A stretch of DNA of 64,000 bases from Romanomermis culicivorax (lineage: Eukaryota > Nematoda > Enoplea > Mermithida > Mermithidae): NCBI GenBank assembly GCA_963922205.1, contig CAWUHX010000385.1, forward strand, positions 62,001 to 126,000, in the 5' to 3' direction. Positions 23,401-34,900 of the stretch are shown here, piece after piece. The notes below the pieces were generated by a model. It had not been told where the DNA came from, ran no database searches, and saw only the letters and a list, made by a program, of their open reading frames with translations. The position numbers and the translations under genes are program-made. Every line of letters starts with the position of its first letter. The stretch's first letter is position 1.

Positions 23401-26066
23401 GAAAACTCAATTATTTCCAGAATTTGCTTTGTCCAGTGTTTTTTTCTGCAAAGGAATCTTTTGAGGAGAAAAATTCGGGAACAAAGAATAAAATTTATGC
23501 AAAGTTCTCATTGTCGAAAAAATTTTCGGGAATCGGAAACGGAAAAGATGTATTTTGGTGAATACTGTTTTTCCCGCCGGCTTTTTCGTCAAATGGCGAT
23601 AGCGGTAAAAATTTTTTCCCCAATTTTCTCAAAGTCTTTTTTCGCTTAAAAATGCTCATAGACGGTTTATTTTAGTGTTTTTAAGCTTTTAAAACATGAT
23701 GTTTTTAGGGCGGTTGATTTTTTCCACATGAGAACCGAACCCAAAATTTTTTTCATTTTCCAAAAATTTTCCCCATTTTTAAAAACGTTTATAATGTGCC
23801 TACCTACGGATGCTTTTTCATGCAATTAGGAGCATACCCAAGCATTTTGACGCTTTTGGATTCGGAAACCTACAACCTTGCATCTCTTAAGTAATTTCCG
23901 GTTCGAAATTGCGGTTAACTATGCTTACAATTGCGGTTTTCCGGTTCCGCATTTTTGCGGAACCGCGGGAAAGTATGCCATTGTAAGAGCCGCAACCGAC
24001 CCGCAATTGCGGGCCGCGAAATTTGCGGCCGCAAAAAAACCGGTCAAGTATGCCTACGGCTTTAGGCGTAGGCTTAGGCTTAGACACTAGAAAACGGACG
24101 GTGCTCTAATGTCCAGGCGCTCTAATGTCCGGGAGCCCAAAAAATGTTAGTGCAATTACTCGCATGCTTATAGCTTATCGAGTGCAATATAAAATGTCAA
24201 TATTTGGAATTTACACCAGAAGACCTTCCCGCGTGAGTAGTTATTTGAATTCATAATATCTGGTATCTGATTCATGATCGCAATGATATTCTTGTTCAAC
24301 CTGTGTTCATTTTAGATATAATTATTCATATTTTTTACCAGTGTTTCTTTATTCAATTTTTTTTAATTATTAATTTATTCGATTTTTTGACCCTTTTTAT
24401 TATAACTTTTTATTATTCTACTTTAATTGTTCAATTTTCAGTGTCACATTCTTTTTTCTGTGCTTTTTCGTTTCTTGTTCCCTGTGGTCTTGATTCATTG
24501 TTCCCGTTTATTATTCTTTTCTTCGGCGGTCAATTTTCCAATTTTCCTTTTGATTTTTCATATTCCCGATTATAGATTGATTTCGCTTCAACTCCTTTTT
24601 GCATTAGTTTTTGCTTTCTTGTAATGGGGAAGACCAATTTTTTTTCTGAATCTGATCTGATCGCTAAACTTAAGCAATACGATTCCGATTCCAGAAGTTG
24701 AAAATTTGTTTAGGAATAATAGTGCAAGTGAATTATCGAATAATTTTTCAAATGGCGTTTCAGACAATATAAAGATCTTGAACAACCGATCCTGATTTCT
24801 ATTCAGAACAAACTTTTAATAATAATCAATGATCTGCAGAGATTTTTTGACCTTCATCCCTCCCAAACTAAGAAGGTAATTTTTTGGACTGTCGAAAATT
24901 ATGTAAAAACAAGCGAGCGGTGTATATTTTTAGATTCTTGTATCGAAAAATGTAATGAGCTTCGTTACGTTAAGACCACCAAACTTCAAATTCGAAATGA
25001 TCATTTGTGCCGATTTCGTTCTTGCAACTATAAACCGGGTGCGCAAGTTTTAATATTCTTTTTTTTAACTTTCTTCCAAAAAACGAAGAAAATCCATTTC
25101 TAGGTAAATTTCGTCGATTGGTCAATCCTGATCCGCCACACATTATGGGAATCTTTTTTCATCATTTTGTGGATGTCAGATTGTTAATTTCAGGAAAAAG
25201 TGCGGCTTTAAAAATAATTCTCTAAACGCTGGTCAATTTTCACCACGGTCTGAACCCTCTACATTTAAGGGTTAAATGTTGCCTAGAGAGAACTGTTTCA
25301 TGCGATCATGTATTTCATCGAGCTTTTGCCAAAATCAAGATCTAAATTTTTGTATCTCTATCATAGACTGAGTTAGAAGGTCTCAAAGTTTTGTTGCTAT
25401 TATTGCCTCCTCGATTCACTTTGTATGTTTGTTGAAGAACTAATCTGAATGCCGACGAGAGATCCTGTCCCATACGATTACATTGTCGGGTATCATTCGA
25501 TAAATCTCGACGACTTATTTTCAAAAACATTGTTTCTGTATTTGAATAATTCCGTACAACTTCGTACTTCTTAGGAAGCGCTACTCGTTCATCCAAAAAC
25601 CAAACTTTTCATCAGCCACGGTGGTCTGAAAAGCATTACCGAAACCATCTGCGCCGGAGTTCCGGCCCTCGTAATCCCATTTTTCGCCGAACAAATCCGG
25701 AACGCTCATTTATTGGTTAAACATGGATCGGGCGTTGTTTTGAACAAATTCAATTTGACGTCGAACAGTATTTTCGCCGAATCTAGTCGAATTTTGAGCG
25801 ATTCGAATTTTAGTCGAAATATTCAAAAATTAAAAAATTATTTCAACGATCAACCGTTACCGACCATCGACAATGGCGCTTTTTGGACGGAATTTGTGAT
25901 TAGGCATCAAAATGATCGAAATTTCCGCAAATTCTTTCGATTACATGAAACGAACATGTCTTGGATAGAATTATTCATGATCGATATTTTTGTATTCTTT
26001 TTTATCATTCCCTTTTTTAGTACGTTCTTTATTGTCAGACTTGTGCGCAAAACTTTAAGATTTTAG
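14481..26066 (+). CDS. UDP-glucuronosyl/glucosyltransferase (UGT), four exons, 530 aa
   Basis: Exons are 14481-14628, 16540-16917, 20646-21220 and 25575-26066 (stop TAG). Phases 1, 1 and 0 agree and give 531 codons including stop, the usual UGT length. The start chosen gives a signal peptide (MSLVIHLFCSILLLWSNA). The acceptor TTTTTGAG at 16539 was preferred because it keeps the frame and yields RKLGQLGHHVTLL, as expected for the N-terminal domain. Exon 3 carries the inter-domain part and the motif CMPWIPQ. Exon 4 holds the UDP-sugar signature (ISHGGLKSITE, GVPALVIPFFAEQIRNA) and ends with a membrane helix (IDIFVFFFIIPFFSTFFIV) and a short basic tail. UGTs transfer a sugar from a UDP-sugar to small lipophilic molecules in the endoplasmic reticulum, commonly in detoxification. 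All three introns are inflated by repeats listed separately. Confidence 0.92.
14661..14992. repeat. Degenerate MITE-like repeat in UGT intron 1
   Basis: The left end has GGTCTGTTTTTCTTCAAA and the right end has GCACTGTATAAAAAACAGAC, resembling diverged termini of the CTATAGTCTG MITE family. The interior carries extra T-rich sequence. The pairing of these two ends is uncertain. Confidence 0.35.
15219..15650. mobile_element. Foldback family 1, short copy in UGT intron 1
   Basis: A left array of 15-16-bp units (GAGCGATTCCCAAGT type, 15222-15325) faces an inverted right array (TCGCTCACTCGGGAATCGCTCA type, 15567-15640). Between them is ~220 bp of A/G-rich sequence that corresponds to one arm of the longer copies at 17036-18306 and 21301-22658. 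The outer end TATTCTCATGTGAGCG matches the outer ends of the other copies. It appears to be an internally deleted member. Confidence 0.7.
17036..18306. mobile_element. Foldback family 1, ~1.27 kb copy in UGT intron 2
   Basis: The left end is a tandem array of 15-16-bp units with a GAGCGATTCCCAA core (17038-17222). It is followed by a T/C-rich arm (TTTACCTTATATTTTTCTTT). The right end is the mirror image: an A/G-rich arm (17880-18060) and then an array of GGGAATCGCTCA units (18085-18300). The whole can fold on itself. The membrane-like open frames inside (for example 17507-17848) come from the T-rich arm and are not proteins. The element begins about 120 bp after the donor of UGT exon 2. Confidence 0.85.
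19605..19847. mobile_element. MITE, CTATAGTCTGTTTTT family, in UGT intron 2
   Basis: The left end is CTATAGTTTGTTTTTTATAAAA and the right end AAGGAAAAACAGACTATA. At ~243 bp the length fits the family. Confidence 0.7.
21301..22658. mobile_element. Foldback family 1, ~1.36 kb copy in UGT intron 3
   Basis: It has the same architecture as 17036-18306: a left array of GAGCGATTCCCAA units (21305-21575), a T/C-rich arm with repeats of CTTTACCTTATATTTTTC, an inverted A/G-rich arm (22270-22500) and a right array of GGGAATCGCTCA units (22515-22645). The right terminus CTCATATGAGAATACCC matches the termini at 18295 and 30105. It starts about 80 bp after the donor of UGT exon 3. Confidence 0.85.
23084..24121. 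mobile_element. CCGCAA-rich element with terminal inverted repeats, in UGT intron 3
   Basis: The left end GCGCCTGGACATCAGAG (from 23086) mirrors the right end CTCTAATGTCCAGGCGC (24104-24120). Further in, TTAGGCTTAAGCCGTAGGCATACTT (in two parts) mirrors AAGTATGCCTACGGCTTTAGG. The interior is full of CCGCAA/TTGCGG motifs, including a perfect-looking palindrome around 23235-23275, and is clearly more GC-rich than its surroundings. No intact transposase frame was seen, so it is presumably non-autonomous. Confidence 0.75.
24122..25574. other. Remainder of UGT intron 3
   Basis: AT-rich intron sequence. Broken frames around 24630-25100 contain Cys-spaced stretches that could be remnants of a transposon protein, but I cannot identify one. 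Confidence 0.4.
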
Positions 26067-27528
26067 GTCTGAATTTACTAACAAGACCGATTCATTGAAA
26101 TTTGTGGCTTTTTGTAGCGACTGTGGGCTAGTCCAGCGTGGTTGGATTTTAATATTTTGTCCTTTTCCCGATATTTTGAATATTTCGGCCGAAGAACTCA
26201 CCAGGCTTCCAAATAAAATGAGTTGGTTCGAAAATTGTTTATGATGTCAACCACTATTGTCTATTTAATCTGAAGTGATGTAGGCAGGGAAAGCCGGAAA
26301 AATAGGTTCAACTTGATACGCGACTTTCACTCAGTGGAAAATCTTATACTGTAGGAAAATGATAAATTTCTTCATTCGACCGGGAAAAATCAAAATCATT
26401 GAAAAACGTTGCGGTCACTATGGATTTGTACAGAACTGCGTCGGCACTGGAGCGTGTTATATTTTAAATAAGTGAGGGGTTAAGGATCCCTCAGGCCATT
26501 ATCTGTCCTAGTCCATGAGTAGGAAGAGAAAAAAATCGGCAGGAGAGATAGCCAGGGATCGACCTTAATGCATGGGCTTTCAAACGCCCGACGCTTAGCC
26601 GAAATGAATGAGAACGAGAAGCTACTAAAACCGAATAGTGAAACCCGAATTGGTAAAAATTCGGTTTCTTACTTTGAGCTAAGCTTAACAGCTACTTTAG
26701 AATAGGAGCAGTGGTCTATCAATTTGACCAAAATGAAAAGTAAGGACACTCAAGGCCCTGTTGTACTTCAACGCGAGGTACCACGCGCCATCGCTTGTCC
26801 TATTGTCCTATTCATACTAAAAAACGCCACCTGGAAAGAATGAATAGATTTTTCTAATTTTTGCGTTTTCAAAGTTCAAGTCAAACGAAATTTTCGAACA
26901 ACTCATGTGTTAGAAAACTGAAATATATTGTTGCTATAACATATTGATGCACACTACATCTGTATATGCAGTTCAATCATATTTTTTACATGAATTGTGC
27001 ATTATGACACTTTTCAAGTATTATTTTATCATGCCTCGTAATAATACATGCACAACATAGAAATTCTGAGGGACTCAGTCAGTACAAGTAGCATGTTTCT
27101 CTAACGTCCAAGCAGCATGTTTTTTAACCTATATTAGCCAAATATACGTGAAATTATTTGCGTGGATAGCATTTTTTAATGTTTTAACGCTACTTCTTTG
27201 AATCAAGTATGCTTCGTTTAGAGAGATCGTTCAACTACGGTATCATTTTCATTCTTATGATGACTTTCTCTTCTCTCTTGATCATTTTTTCGTTCGTCAT
27301 CTTCTCAATCATTGTTGGGCGGTGTCAGATCTGCTGGGGGATCGATACCCCCAACCTCTCCCCGCTCCATTTTGAAAAAATTCATCCAAAATTCTGAAAA
27401 ATCCATGATGGACAAGTTTTGTCCATGCACTCAGAAATTTTCCCCGTGAAGTTTTTTCTGTAATTTTATCCCAGAGGTATGATTAATAACGTTTTCAGAA
27501 ACAGACATTCAGAAGTATTGGAAATATG
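26067..27528. other. No gene recognised
   Basis: Intergenic sequence downstream of the UGT. It presumably contains the UGT 3' untranslated region. No other feature was supported. Confidence 0.45.
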
Positions 27529-27740
27529 TATAGTTCGTTTTTATAAAATGTTTGTAATTTGAAAAGTGGACCAAAAAATTCGACCGCCCTCAAAGTCATT
27601 TACACAAACCGTTTATTGAAGGATTTTTGGAGTGAAAAATTCGTGAGGATTGGTTGAACCTCTGTAATTTATAGAAATGTAGACTGATACTTGCTCTCCA
27701 CTTTTTCATTTACAAGCATTTCTAGAAAAAGAGACTATAG
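27529..27740. mobile_element. MITE, CTATAGTCTGTTTTT family
   Basis: The left end is TATAGTTCGTTTTTATAAAA and the right end TTCTAGAAAAAGAGACTATAG. At ~212 bp it is slightly shorter than other copies. Confidence 0.65.
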
Positions 27741-27861
27741 GTTGTGTTGTAATTGCATAATTTACAATAGAGATATGAATGTGGAAAAATTATTAAAATG
27801 CAAATTAGGTGTAAACACGTTTCTACGCTCTGATGTTGTCTTAGCATATTTTTTGAGTCAC

Positions 27862-28845
27862 AGGTGGCGCGGTAGCGTCAACCTATAATATACTTGGCCC
27901 CTGAAATCTGACTAACCCCCCTAGAGCAAAAACGGTTTTAGATAGAGGCATGAGGTTTTTTGCATAATATCCGCCATGTGGGCAAACATATGGGTGGCAA
28001 AGGTCATTGGGGTCTATAATCGAATGGAGCTGGTGGGGCGCCAAAAACATGCAAAAAAACGGCCTTTTTTAAAGCCAGCAGGTTCCTCAATGGGTATGTA
28101 TCCCTGGACCTTGATACTTTTACCCGTGCATCTATGAAGAGTCCACTCGAAGCGCTTTTTTCATTTTTTGAAAATACTGATTTGGTCAAATTATGAGTGA
28201 CCAAAGTTCGAGAAAATCTCCTTCGTTTGGGTTCAAAAAAGCATTTTTTTGGTGAAAAGACGTAGTGTTATCTGATTATCCTGAGTGTAAACAAATGTAT
28301 TTCAATGGTCTTATTGGGAAAGGACGTTTCGACTATAGGAATTCATTGGATGCGGTCGCTTTACACAAAAAACTATCCCGGTGTAAACAATTGTGTTTTC
28401 GTGATTTTTTGAGGAAGGGGCCTTCGACCACGGGGTATTCAATGAATGCAGCCACTTTACACCAAAAATTTATCCCGGCTGTAAACAAGCGTACTTTTGT
28501 GGATTTTTTTGGTAGAAGGGGTTTTCGACCGCGGAAAATTCAATGGATGCGGTCACTTAACACAAAAAAATATCACGATTGTAAAAAAGCGTGTTTTCAA
28601 GATTTTTTGGTACAAACGGTTTTCTACCGCAGGGAATTCGATGGATGCAGTATCTTTACACAAAAAAATATCCCGGGTGTAAACAAGCGTATTTTCAAGA
28701 TTTTTGGTGCGAGGAGTGTTTGACGGCGGGGAATTCAATAGCAGTCACTTTACACCAAAAAACTATCCCGGCTGTAAACAAATGTGTCTTTTCGGCATTT
28801 TTTGATTGAAGTAGTTTCCGACAAATAAATTATGTCCCGAGCAAA
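27862..28845. mobile_element. Minisatellite-bearing repeat element, copy B
   Basis: The head AGGTGGCGCGGTAGCGTCAACC (27862 onward, in part) matches copy A at 6636. It is followed by about five or six ~97-bp units with the (T)GCGGTCACTTTACAC mark at 28350, 28448, 28548, 28646 and 28740. The open frames in this stretch are periodic readings of the array. Confidence 0.7.
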
Positions 28846-28909
28846 ATTATTTTGTAAAAAACGAGTAAAACTGTTAGATCGTTAGATCTTAAGAGTTGCA
28901 TCAAAACTG

Positions 28910-29108
28910 CTATAGTCTGTTTTTTATAAAATACTTACAAATAAAAAAGTGACAGAAATCAGTACTGTTATCAAAATCTTAGGTCATTGTGCACACAAAT
29001 TTCCAGTCCTATATGATATATTTTTTATCAGCAAATCGTGAAAATCTGATATACTACTTGCTTTCCACTTTCATTTTTTAGAGGCATTTCAAGAAAAATA
29101 GGCTATAG
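28910..29108. mobile_element. MITE, CTATAGTCTGTTTTT family
   Basis: The left end CTATAGTCTGTTTTTTATAA and right end CAAGAAAAATAGGCTATAG are inverted repeats. The interior shares CAAATTTCCAGTCCTATATG and GAAAATCTGATATACTACTT with the copies at 29654 and 47512. Confidence 0.8.
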
Positions 29109-29653
29109 ATTCAGGATCCGACGAGATAACTGTTCTACTCTCTAAAATTGTACAGAAGTTTTGTGAAACCATTAGATTTCATTAAAATGTAAAAAATTTT
29201 AATAAAATCGATACTATAGTTGCTGACTGTGGTGGTCGGTTGTCCTGCATTCTTGGGAAAATTTTGAAAAACGCCTGAGGGTCATAGAATCTAACGATTT
29301 AACGGTTTTACTCATTTTTTACAAAATTTTCAGGAAATATTCTGCCTGGGACACATTTTTTATGTATTCGGAACACATTTTTTGATGTTTGCCTATTGTT
29401 TTCGGGACACGTTTTTCAATTTTTTGTGACATGTTTCTTTACAAAACGCATAGAATATCGTGTATACGGTTGCACGCATTTTTCTCATACGCCTTCATCG
29501 GCATCGTGTTGAAATGACTCAAAATTTTTTCCATTCCAAGTTGAAATCATTTGAAAACTGCAGAGTAGAAATGGTAGATTACCAGGAAAATTTTCATTTG
29601 GTATCTTCCCAGGAAGTGAACATAGAAGCTTCTAAAATGTCGGAAAGTGCGTT

Positions 29654-29903
29654 CTATAATCTGTTTTTTATAAAATGCTTCCAAATAGAAAAGTGACACA
29701 AATCAATCCTGTTATCAAAATCGTTTACATAGAGCTCTTACTGTAAAACTTTTCACTTGAAAAATTGTTGAAGGTTAGGTGATTATGCTCACAAATTTCC
29801 AGTCCTATATAATATATTGTTTATCAGCAAATCGTGAAAATCTGAAATACTACTTGCTTTCCAATTTCATTATTTAGAAGAATTTCAAGAAAAACAGACT
29901 ATA
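29654..29903. mobile_element. MITE, CTATAGTCTGTTTTT family
   Basis: The left end is CTATAATCTGTTTTTTATAA and the right end CAAGAAAAACAGACTATA. The interior is nearly the same as the copy at 47512-47751 (TTTACATAGAGCTCTTACTG). Its right end abuts a truncated foldback family 1 copy. Confidence 0.8.
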
Positions 29904-30112
29904 AAAACATACATAAACGAAAAAATGAGCAATACACACAGAAAACGAAAGAAAAAAATACGTACAAAGAAACAAATACAGTAAGGAAGGAAATTTTGAA
30001 GAAAGTTATTGCATTCTCGATCACTCGTTGGGAATCGCCCAATTATGAATTCGCTCAATTGGGAATCGCTCACATGGGAATCGCTCACTTGGGAATGGCT
30101 CACATGAGAGTA
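29904..30112. mobile_element. Foldback family 1, truncated right half
   Basis: A/G-rich arm sequence (ACATAAACGAAAAAATGAGC) is followed by an array of GGGAATCGCTCA units and the terminus CACATGAGAGTACCC. Only one arm is present, directly next to the MITE at 29654-29903. Confidence 0.75.
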
Positions 30113-30654
30113 CCCTCATTCTTACAGTAGCTGTGAAAGTAATATAATCGTCATTCAAATGTGTTTTTAAAACTAGATAAATGTCCAGTCAATAAAGTTA
30201 GGATGCGCCCTTCCAAAACATTATAAGAAAAAACATAATTCGAAGTCCTGATGAATTTTCATTGATCTAGATTTGATGGTCTTTGAATGAAGTGCTTCAA
30301 ATGAAAAATCGAAAACGTCGAAAATTTTCATTAAATGCTGGAAATCGGGTGATTACAGAAAAACAGCGAGAGGTATTCGGAAAGTCACTATCACTTGCTC
30401 TATTTTCGTCTTAATTTTATCGTTCCATTCAAATACGGAAAAACTCGACTTACTAATATATTATAGAGGTGGAATATTTCCATCGTTGCACATTCGATTC
30501 TATTTTTCTTTATTCAGGAAAAAATCAATATGGCAGTTTTTTGATATTCAACCTTTTTAGGTGCTGTGAAATTTTTCCTGGATTGGAAAACAAACAATAA
30601 TTCTCAAAAAATTAAAACACGGGCGATGTGTAAAAGTGATGCAATCAATTGCTC

Positions 30655-31775
30655 AGATGGCACGGCGTGTCCCCAATACAGCGAAACCCACAACAGCGAA
30701 ACTCAAAATAGCGAGACTCAAAACAGCGATTCTATTTACAGCGAAGTCTCAATACAGCGATTCTCATTACAGCGAAGTTTCAATACAGCGATTCTCAATA
30801 CAGCGAAATCTCAATACGGCAATTCTCAAAAGAGCGAATCTCAATAACAGCGAATACTAAAAATTTCTATGCATCAGAGTAAAAGCGCACAATATGCAAA
30901 TCATCTAAATTAAAATCGTTTTTGATGGTTGAGATAGTCTATTTTTAGTTGCATTTGGCCATCTGAATTTCACATGCTTTTGTGCTGCAGTTGCGGTTGG
31001 TATGCACGAACGGACCATTCCAAAATCACGAAAAAATTTCTGTGAGAAAAACATTTTTCTGAAACTTTGAAAAAAAACAAAAGCAAAAAATTATCACAAT
31101 GATTTCCAATGAAAGTTGTTTTGTATGCAGCGTAATTGCATTGCAAAAAAAATTAAATTGATGGAATAGATAAAATAAAATAAACAAGTAAAATGAAATG
31201 AATAAAATAATTAAGCAGTAAAGGCAGAACAAAAAACGAATGATAAAGACATGAGAAGTAAAATAATGTAGTAAAAAGTAGATAAAAAATAGAACAAAAG
31301 TACACAACCTGAAAAAAATATACAAGAGGTAGCACAAAATCAGAATATTAAAAGAAGTAAATCGATAAAGGAAAAAAGAAACAAAAAACATGCATATGGA
31401 TATGTTAATAATAAACAAACAAGAATAAAAAGGTGTAATGTCGTGAAAACACATGCTATAAAGCCATGTCAGAAATCTGGCGATTGGTGCCAAAATGTAT
31501 GTCAAACGACATCCACCAGATCCAAGAGGAGGACCAAATGGACCATGTCCCAAAACGTCTGCCCCGCCCAATCTAAATTTTTCCATTCTAAAAATAACTG
31601 TTTTGAAAATTTATTATTTTGAGAATCTGTTCTGATACTTCACTGTTTTGAGAATCGCTGTATTGAGACTTCGCTTAATTGAGAATCGCTGTATTGAGAT
31701 TCGCTGTTTTGAGACTTCGCTGAATTGAGAATCACTGTATTGAGTTTCGCTGAATAGGGGTGAAACCGATGGCAC
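30655..31775. mobile_element. Foldback family 2, copy A (~1.1 kb)
   Basis: The left array of 15-16-bp units (ACAGCGATTCTCAAA / ACAGCGAAGTCTCAAT, 30678-30850) faces an inverted right array (GAGAATCGCTGTATT, 31620-31760). The ends carry GCGTGTCCCCAATACAGCG and CGCTGAATAGGGGTGAAACC. The middle has an A/T-rich purine-biased stretch (31150-31440) and a block with CCACCAGATCC and GTCCCAAAACG. The same parts, in reverse order, occur at 58075-59050. The 186-aa membrane-like frame on the minus strand is a read-through of the AT-rich middle. Confidence 0.8.
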
Positions 31776-31999
31776 CACCAGTTTTCATGGGTCGAAATTT
31801 CCGTGTTATATTTGAGTCCAAGAATGACAAAGTACACTAAAGATTGGAAACAAAATATGGGAAGCAATAATTCACAGAGCAGGAAGTTCGGTATATTTAA
31901 TGATGTAAGTAATCAGACGAAAATGACTAGTAAAGTGTAAATTTACAAAAAAACTAACGCCAGGACTATGTTCACAATGCGGTGCGAATTGATTATTCG

Positions 32000-34900
32000 T
32001 CACATGAATTGACTCGCAGCTCCTTTGGCGCCTGGCCCCGCTGGCTGTGGCGATGACGCGGGTCCGCCCACATAGGCGCTGGAGACCGCCTTAGTTCCTG
32101 TCGGCTGTGGTGTTCCGAGGGCTCCACTTACGAAAAGGCTGGATATGCCATGAGATGGGGCTGGCGGCGCGGAGACAACGGCATCTGAAAGGGTAAATTA
32201 TATCAGAAAACTCGGCCAATATTTTTCGCATTTTTAGAGATCAAATGGACAGAGGGTATTACAAGAAATTGATGCCATTTTAAAGCCTATCCTAAAGCCC
32301 AATAAGGGGCACCAAGTTTGTTCGTATTTCATAACTTCAAACGGGTGTCCTATGAACTTTACTTTAAATGATATTGAGGATAATTTTCCCATTTTATTAT
32401 GATGTAGTTTTGTCGAATACTGCAGCTTTCTTAGATGAAAACATTTCGGCATATTTGAATTGTGTGCAGATGTCCCGACGTTTTCGATCGGATAGATAGC
32501 GCCGAAAACCAACTGGTATCAACCTTCACGGGTCGATGAAATGTGCCCCCGCCCGTAAAAGTTTGTTTTTTCACAACCTCGAAAAATGCAAGAAACGTAA
32601 ACTGAGTTTAGGAGAAGCCCAGTAATGAGACAGAAATCAATCATGCTTTATAATTTGAACCAGGGCAACAAAAATCGTATTTATTTTGATTTGAAAACAG
32701 GTATAACTAACCAACAATTTGGATTTTTCAGACAACACCTTAGAACTAATAGTTTTGCTCAGAATTCTCACAAATTACCGTAGTTGTGAAATAGAGCTGA
32801 CGCCATAGTCTGAGACTTGGCGGGAGAGCAACTGAAAACAAACATCTGATTTTTTGAACCCATTGTTTGAAAATTGGAAATATTTTCAGAGACTGAAAAG
32901 AGATTTTACAATTATAATCGATGCAGCGTTCGCAGTTACGGTAAACGCAGCCTTACTATAGAGCAAGAAATCAATTTTGATACCCTTGAAATGGTTGAAA
33001 AGGGTGATCATCAAATAGTCCATTTCACCAAATAAAAATTTATCGAACAGAACCAATGAATGAAGTACAAGTTTATCATTGAATGTCCATTTCCCAGTGG
33101 TCTAAACCAATGAATCGATGTGAAGCTTACCAAAATTCATTTGGTTCTCTATGGACATGGCAGGTTTCTGGAACACTAGAGCAGTAAGATGCTGTGCAAT
33201 TATCTGCTTCATCTGTCACGCTTAAAAATACCAGTGCAAAACAATATGATCAGCGTAGAAACTAAATTTTCATGAAGAAAAAGCATCATATTTTTCCAAA
33301 AGATCTGTAAAATTTTGTGCTTTTCATACTGAAATGATAACACTTTCATGCACACCAACTACATCGGGCGGGTGATGGAAGTAGCACTAAAGGCTTTCAC
33401 GCGCCTAAGACCACAGGCCATGCAGAACCCTTCCAGCTGGATAATCAAAAACGTACTATTTCGAGAAAATCGAAAAAGTCAACACAATTCCGAGCTGAAA
33501 ACAGGAAACTGAAATACAAAAATCAAACAGTGAGCTCAATAATTCGGTTTCTATTATGACCAGCACAGTTGCTCAGTATAGGTATAGTTTAGAAACGCTT
33601 GATCTGATTAATATTTCGAAGAATCCCAAAACCTACATTGACTTGATCTAATTCGTCATTGAAAATGTCTAATCATCTTTTGGCTCATCGTTACAATGAG
33701 CAAGAAAAAGAAAATTCTGAAGAAATACGTTTTAAAGCACCTGCTAATCGATCCAAACTCTCCAAACAACGCTAGAACTGCTGCATCATCAGGAATTATG
33801 CTAATTGCGAATATGTTGATTTTTCTCCAGATTCATTGCTTGACTAAACAGCACATTTTTGAGATTAAACTCACGCCTTGTAAGGCGAGTACACGTTGAT
33901 AACGAGTTTAGATGTTGAAGACAGCTCTGTGGAATCATATGTACATAAAGTTCAAGCTAAATCAAATGGAAAATTGGAAATTCATCCATCAAAACTTGTA
34001 AGATTGCAATAAAAAATTCTCAAACTTACTGTATTGAACGGTAGTTTTCGGCTGACCCATGTATGCGCTGGCGCCTCCCATTCCTTGCCCTGTCGGCGTT
34101 GTAGCAACTCCGGGTGATCCCATGTACGTGCTGGGTCCGACTGGTGACCCCATGTAGGCGCTAGGAGCGCCTATTCCTTGTGTGGGCCTTGCGCCGATTC
34201 CGGGTGAACCCATGTAGGCGCTGGGTCCGGCTGGTGATCCCATGTAGGCGCTAGGAGCGCCTATTCCTTGCGTGGGCGTCGTGCCAACTCCGGGCGATCC
34301 CATGTAGGCGCTGGGAGCGCCTATTCCTTGCGTGGGCGTCGTGCCAACTCCGGGCGATCCCATGTAGGCGCTAGGAACGCCTGTTCCTTGTGCGGGCGTC
34401 GAGCTGCAAACACCGGGTGATCCCATATAGGCGCTAGCTGCGACTGGCGATGCCATGTAGGCGCTGGGAGCGCCTATTCCTTGCGTGGGCGTCGTGCCAA
34501 CTCCGGGCGATCCCATGTAGGCGCTGGGAGCGCCTATTCCTTGTGCGGGTGGCGTGCTGCAAACACCGGGTGAGCCCATATAAGCGCTTGGTGCGATTGG
34601 CGATGCCATGTAGGCACTAGGAACGCCTATTCCTTGTGCGGGCGTTGTGCCAACCGCGGGCGTTCCCATATAGGCGCTCGGTGCACCTGAAATAGAAGTT
34701 CGTCTAAAACAGCACGTAATCCACGGAATGCTCACTCATACTGTCTTTCAGTAAGACAGTGGATCCAGTAACAAACCTTCATTCAACTATGGGTGTAATG
34801 CATACATGTTCCGTTTCTTACCCATCATCGGTTGACCCATGTACGCACCCGGGGCTGCTCCAACGTTGGCGGGCGGGCTGGCAATTACGTTTGAACCGCC

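Noticed and set aside
24630-25100. Possible decayed transposon protein in UGT intron 3
   Set aside because: A few Cys-spaced residues are suggestive, but stops are frequent and no family motif is clear enough to call.
30566-30860. Frames rich in NSET/YSE repeats
   Set aside because: They are periodic readings of the family 2 foldback array. The same occurs at 58038-58511.
31026-31586. 186-aa membrane-like frame on the minus strand
   Set aside because: It is a read-through of the AT-rich middle of foldback family 2. The corresponding region of the other copy does not keep it as a gene.
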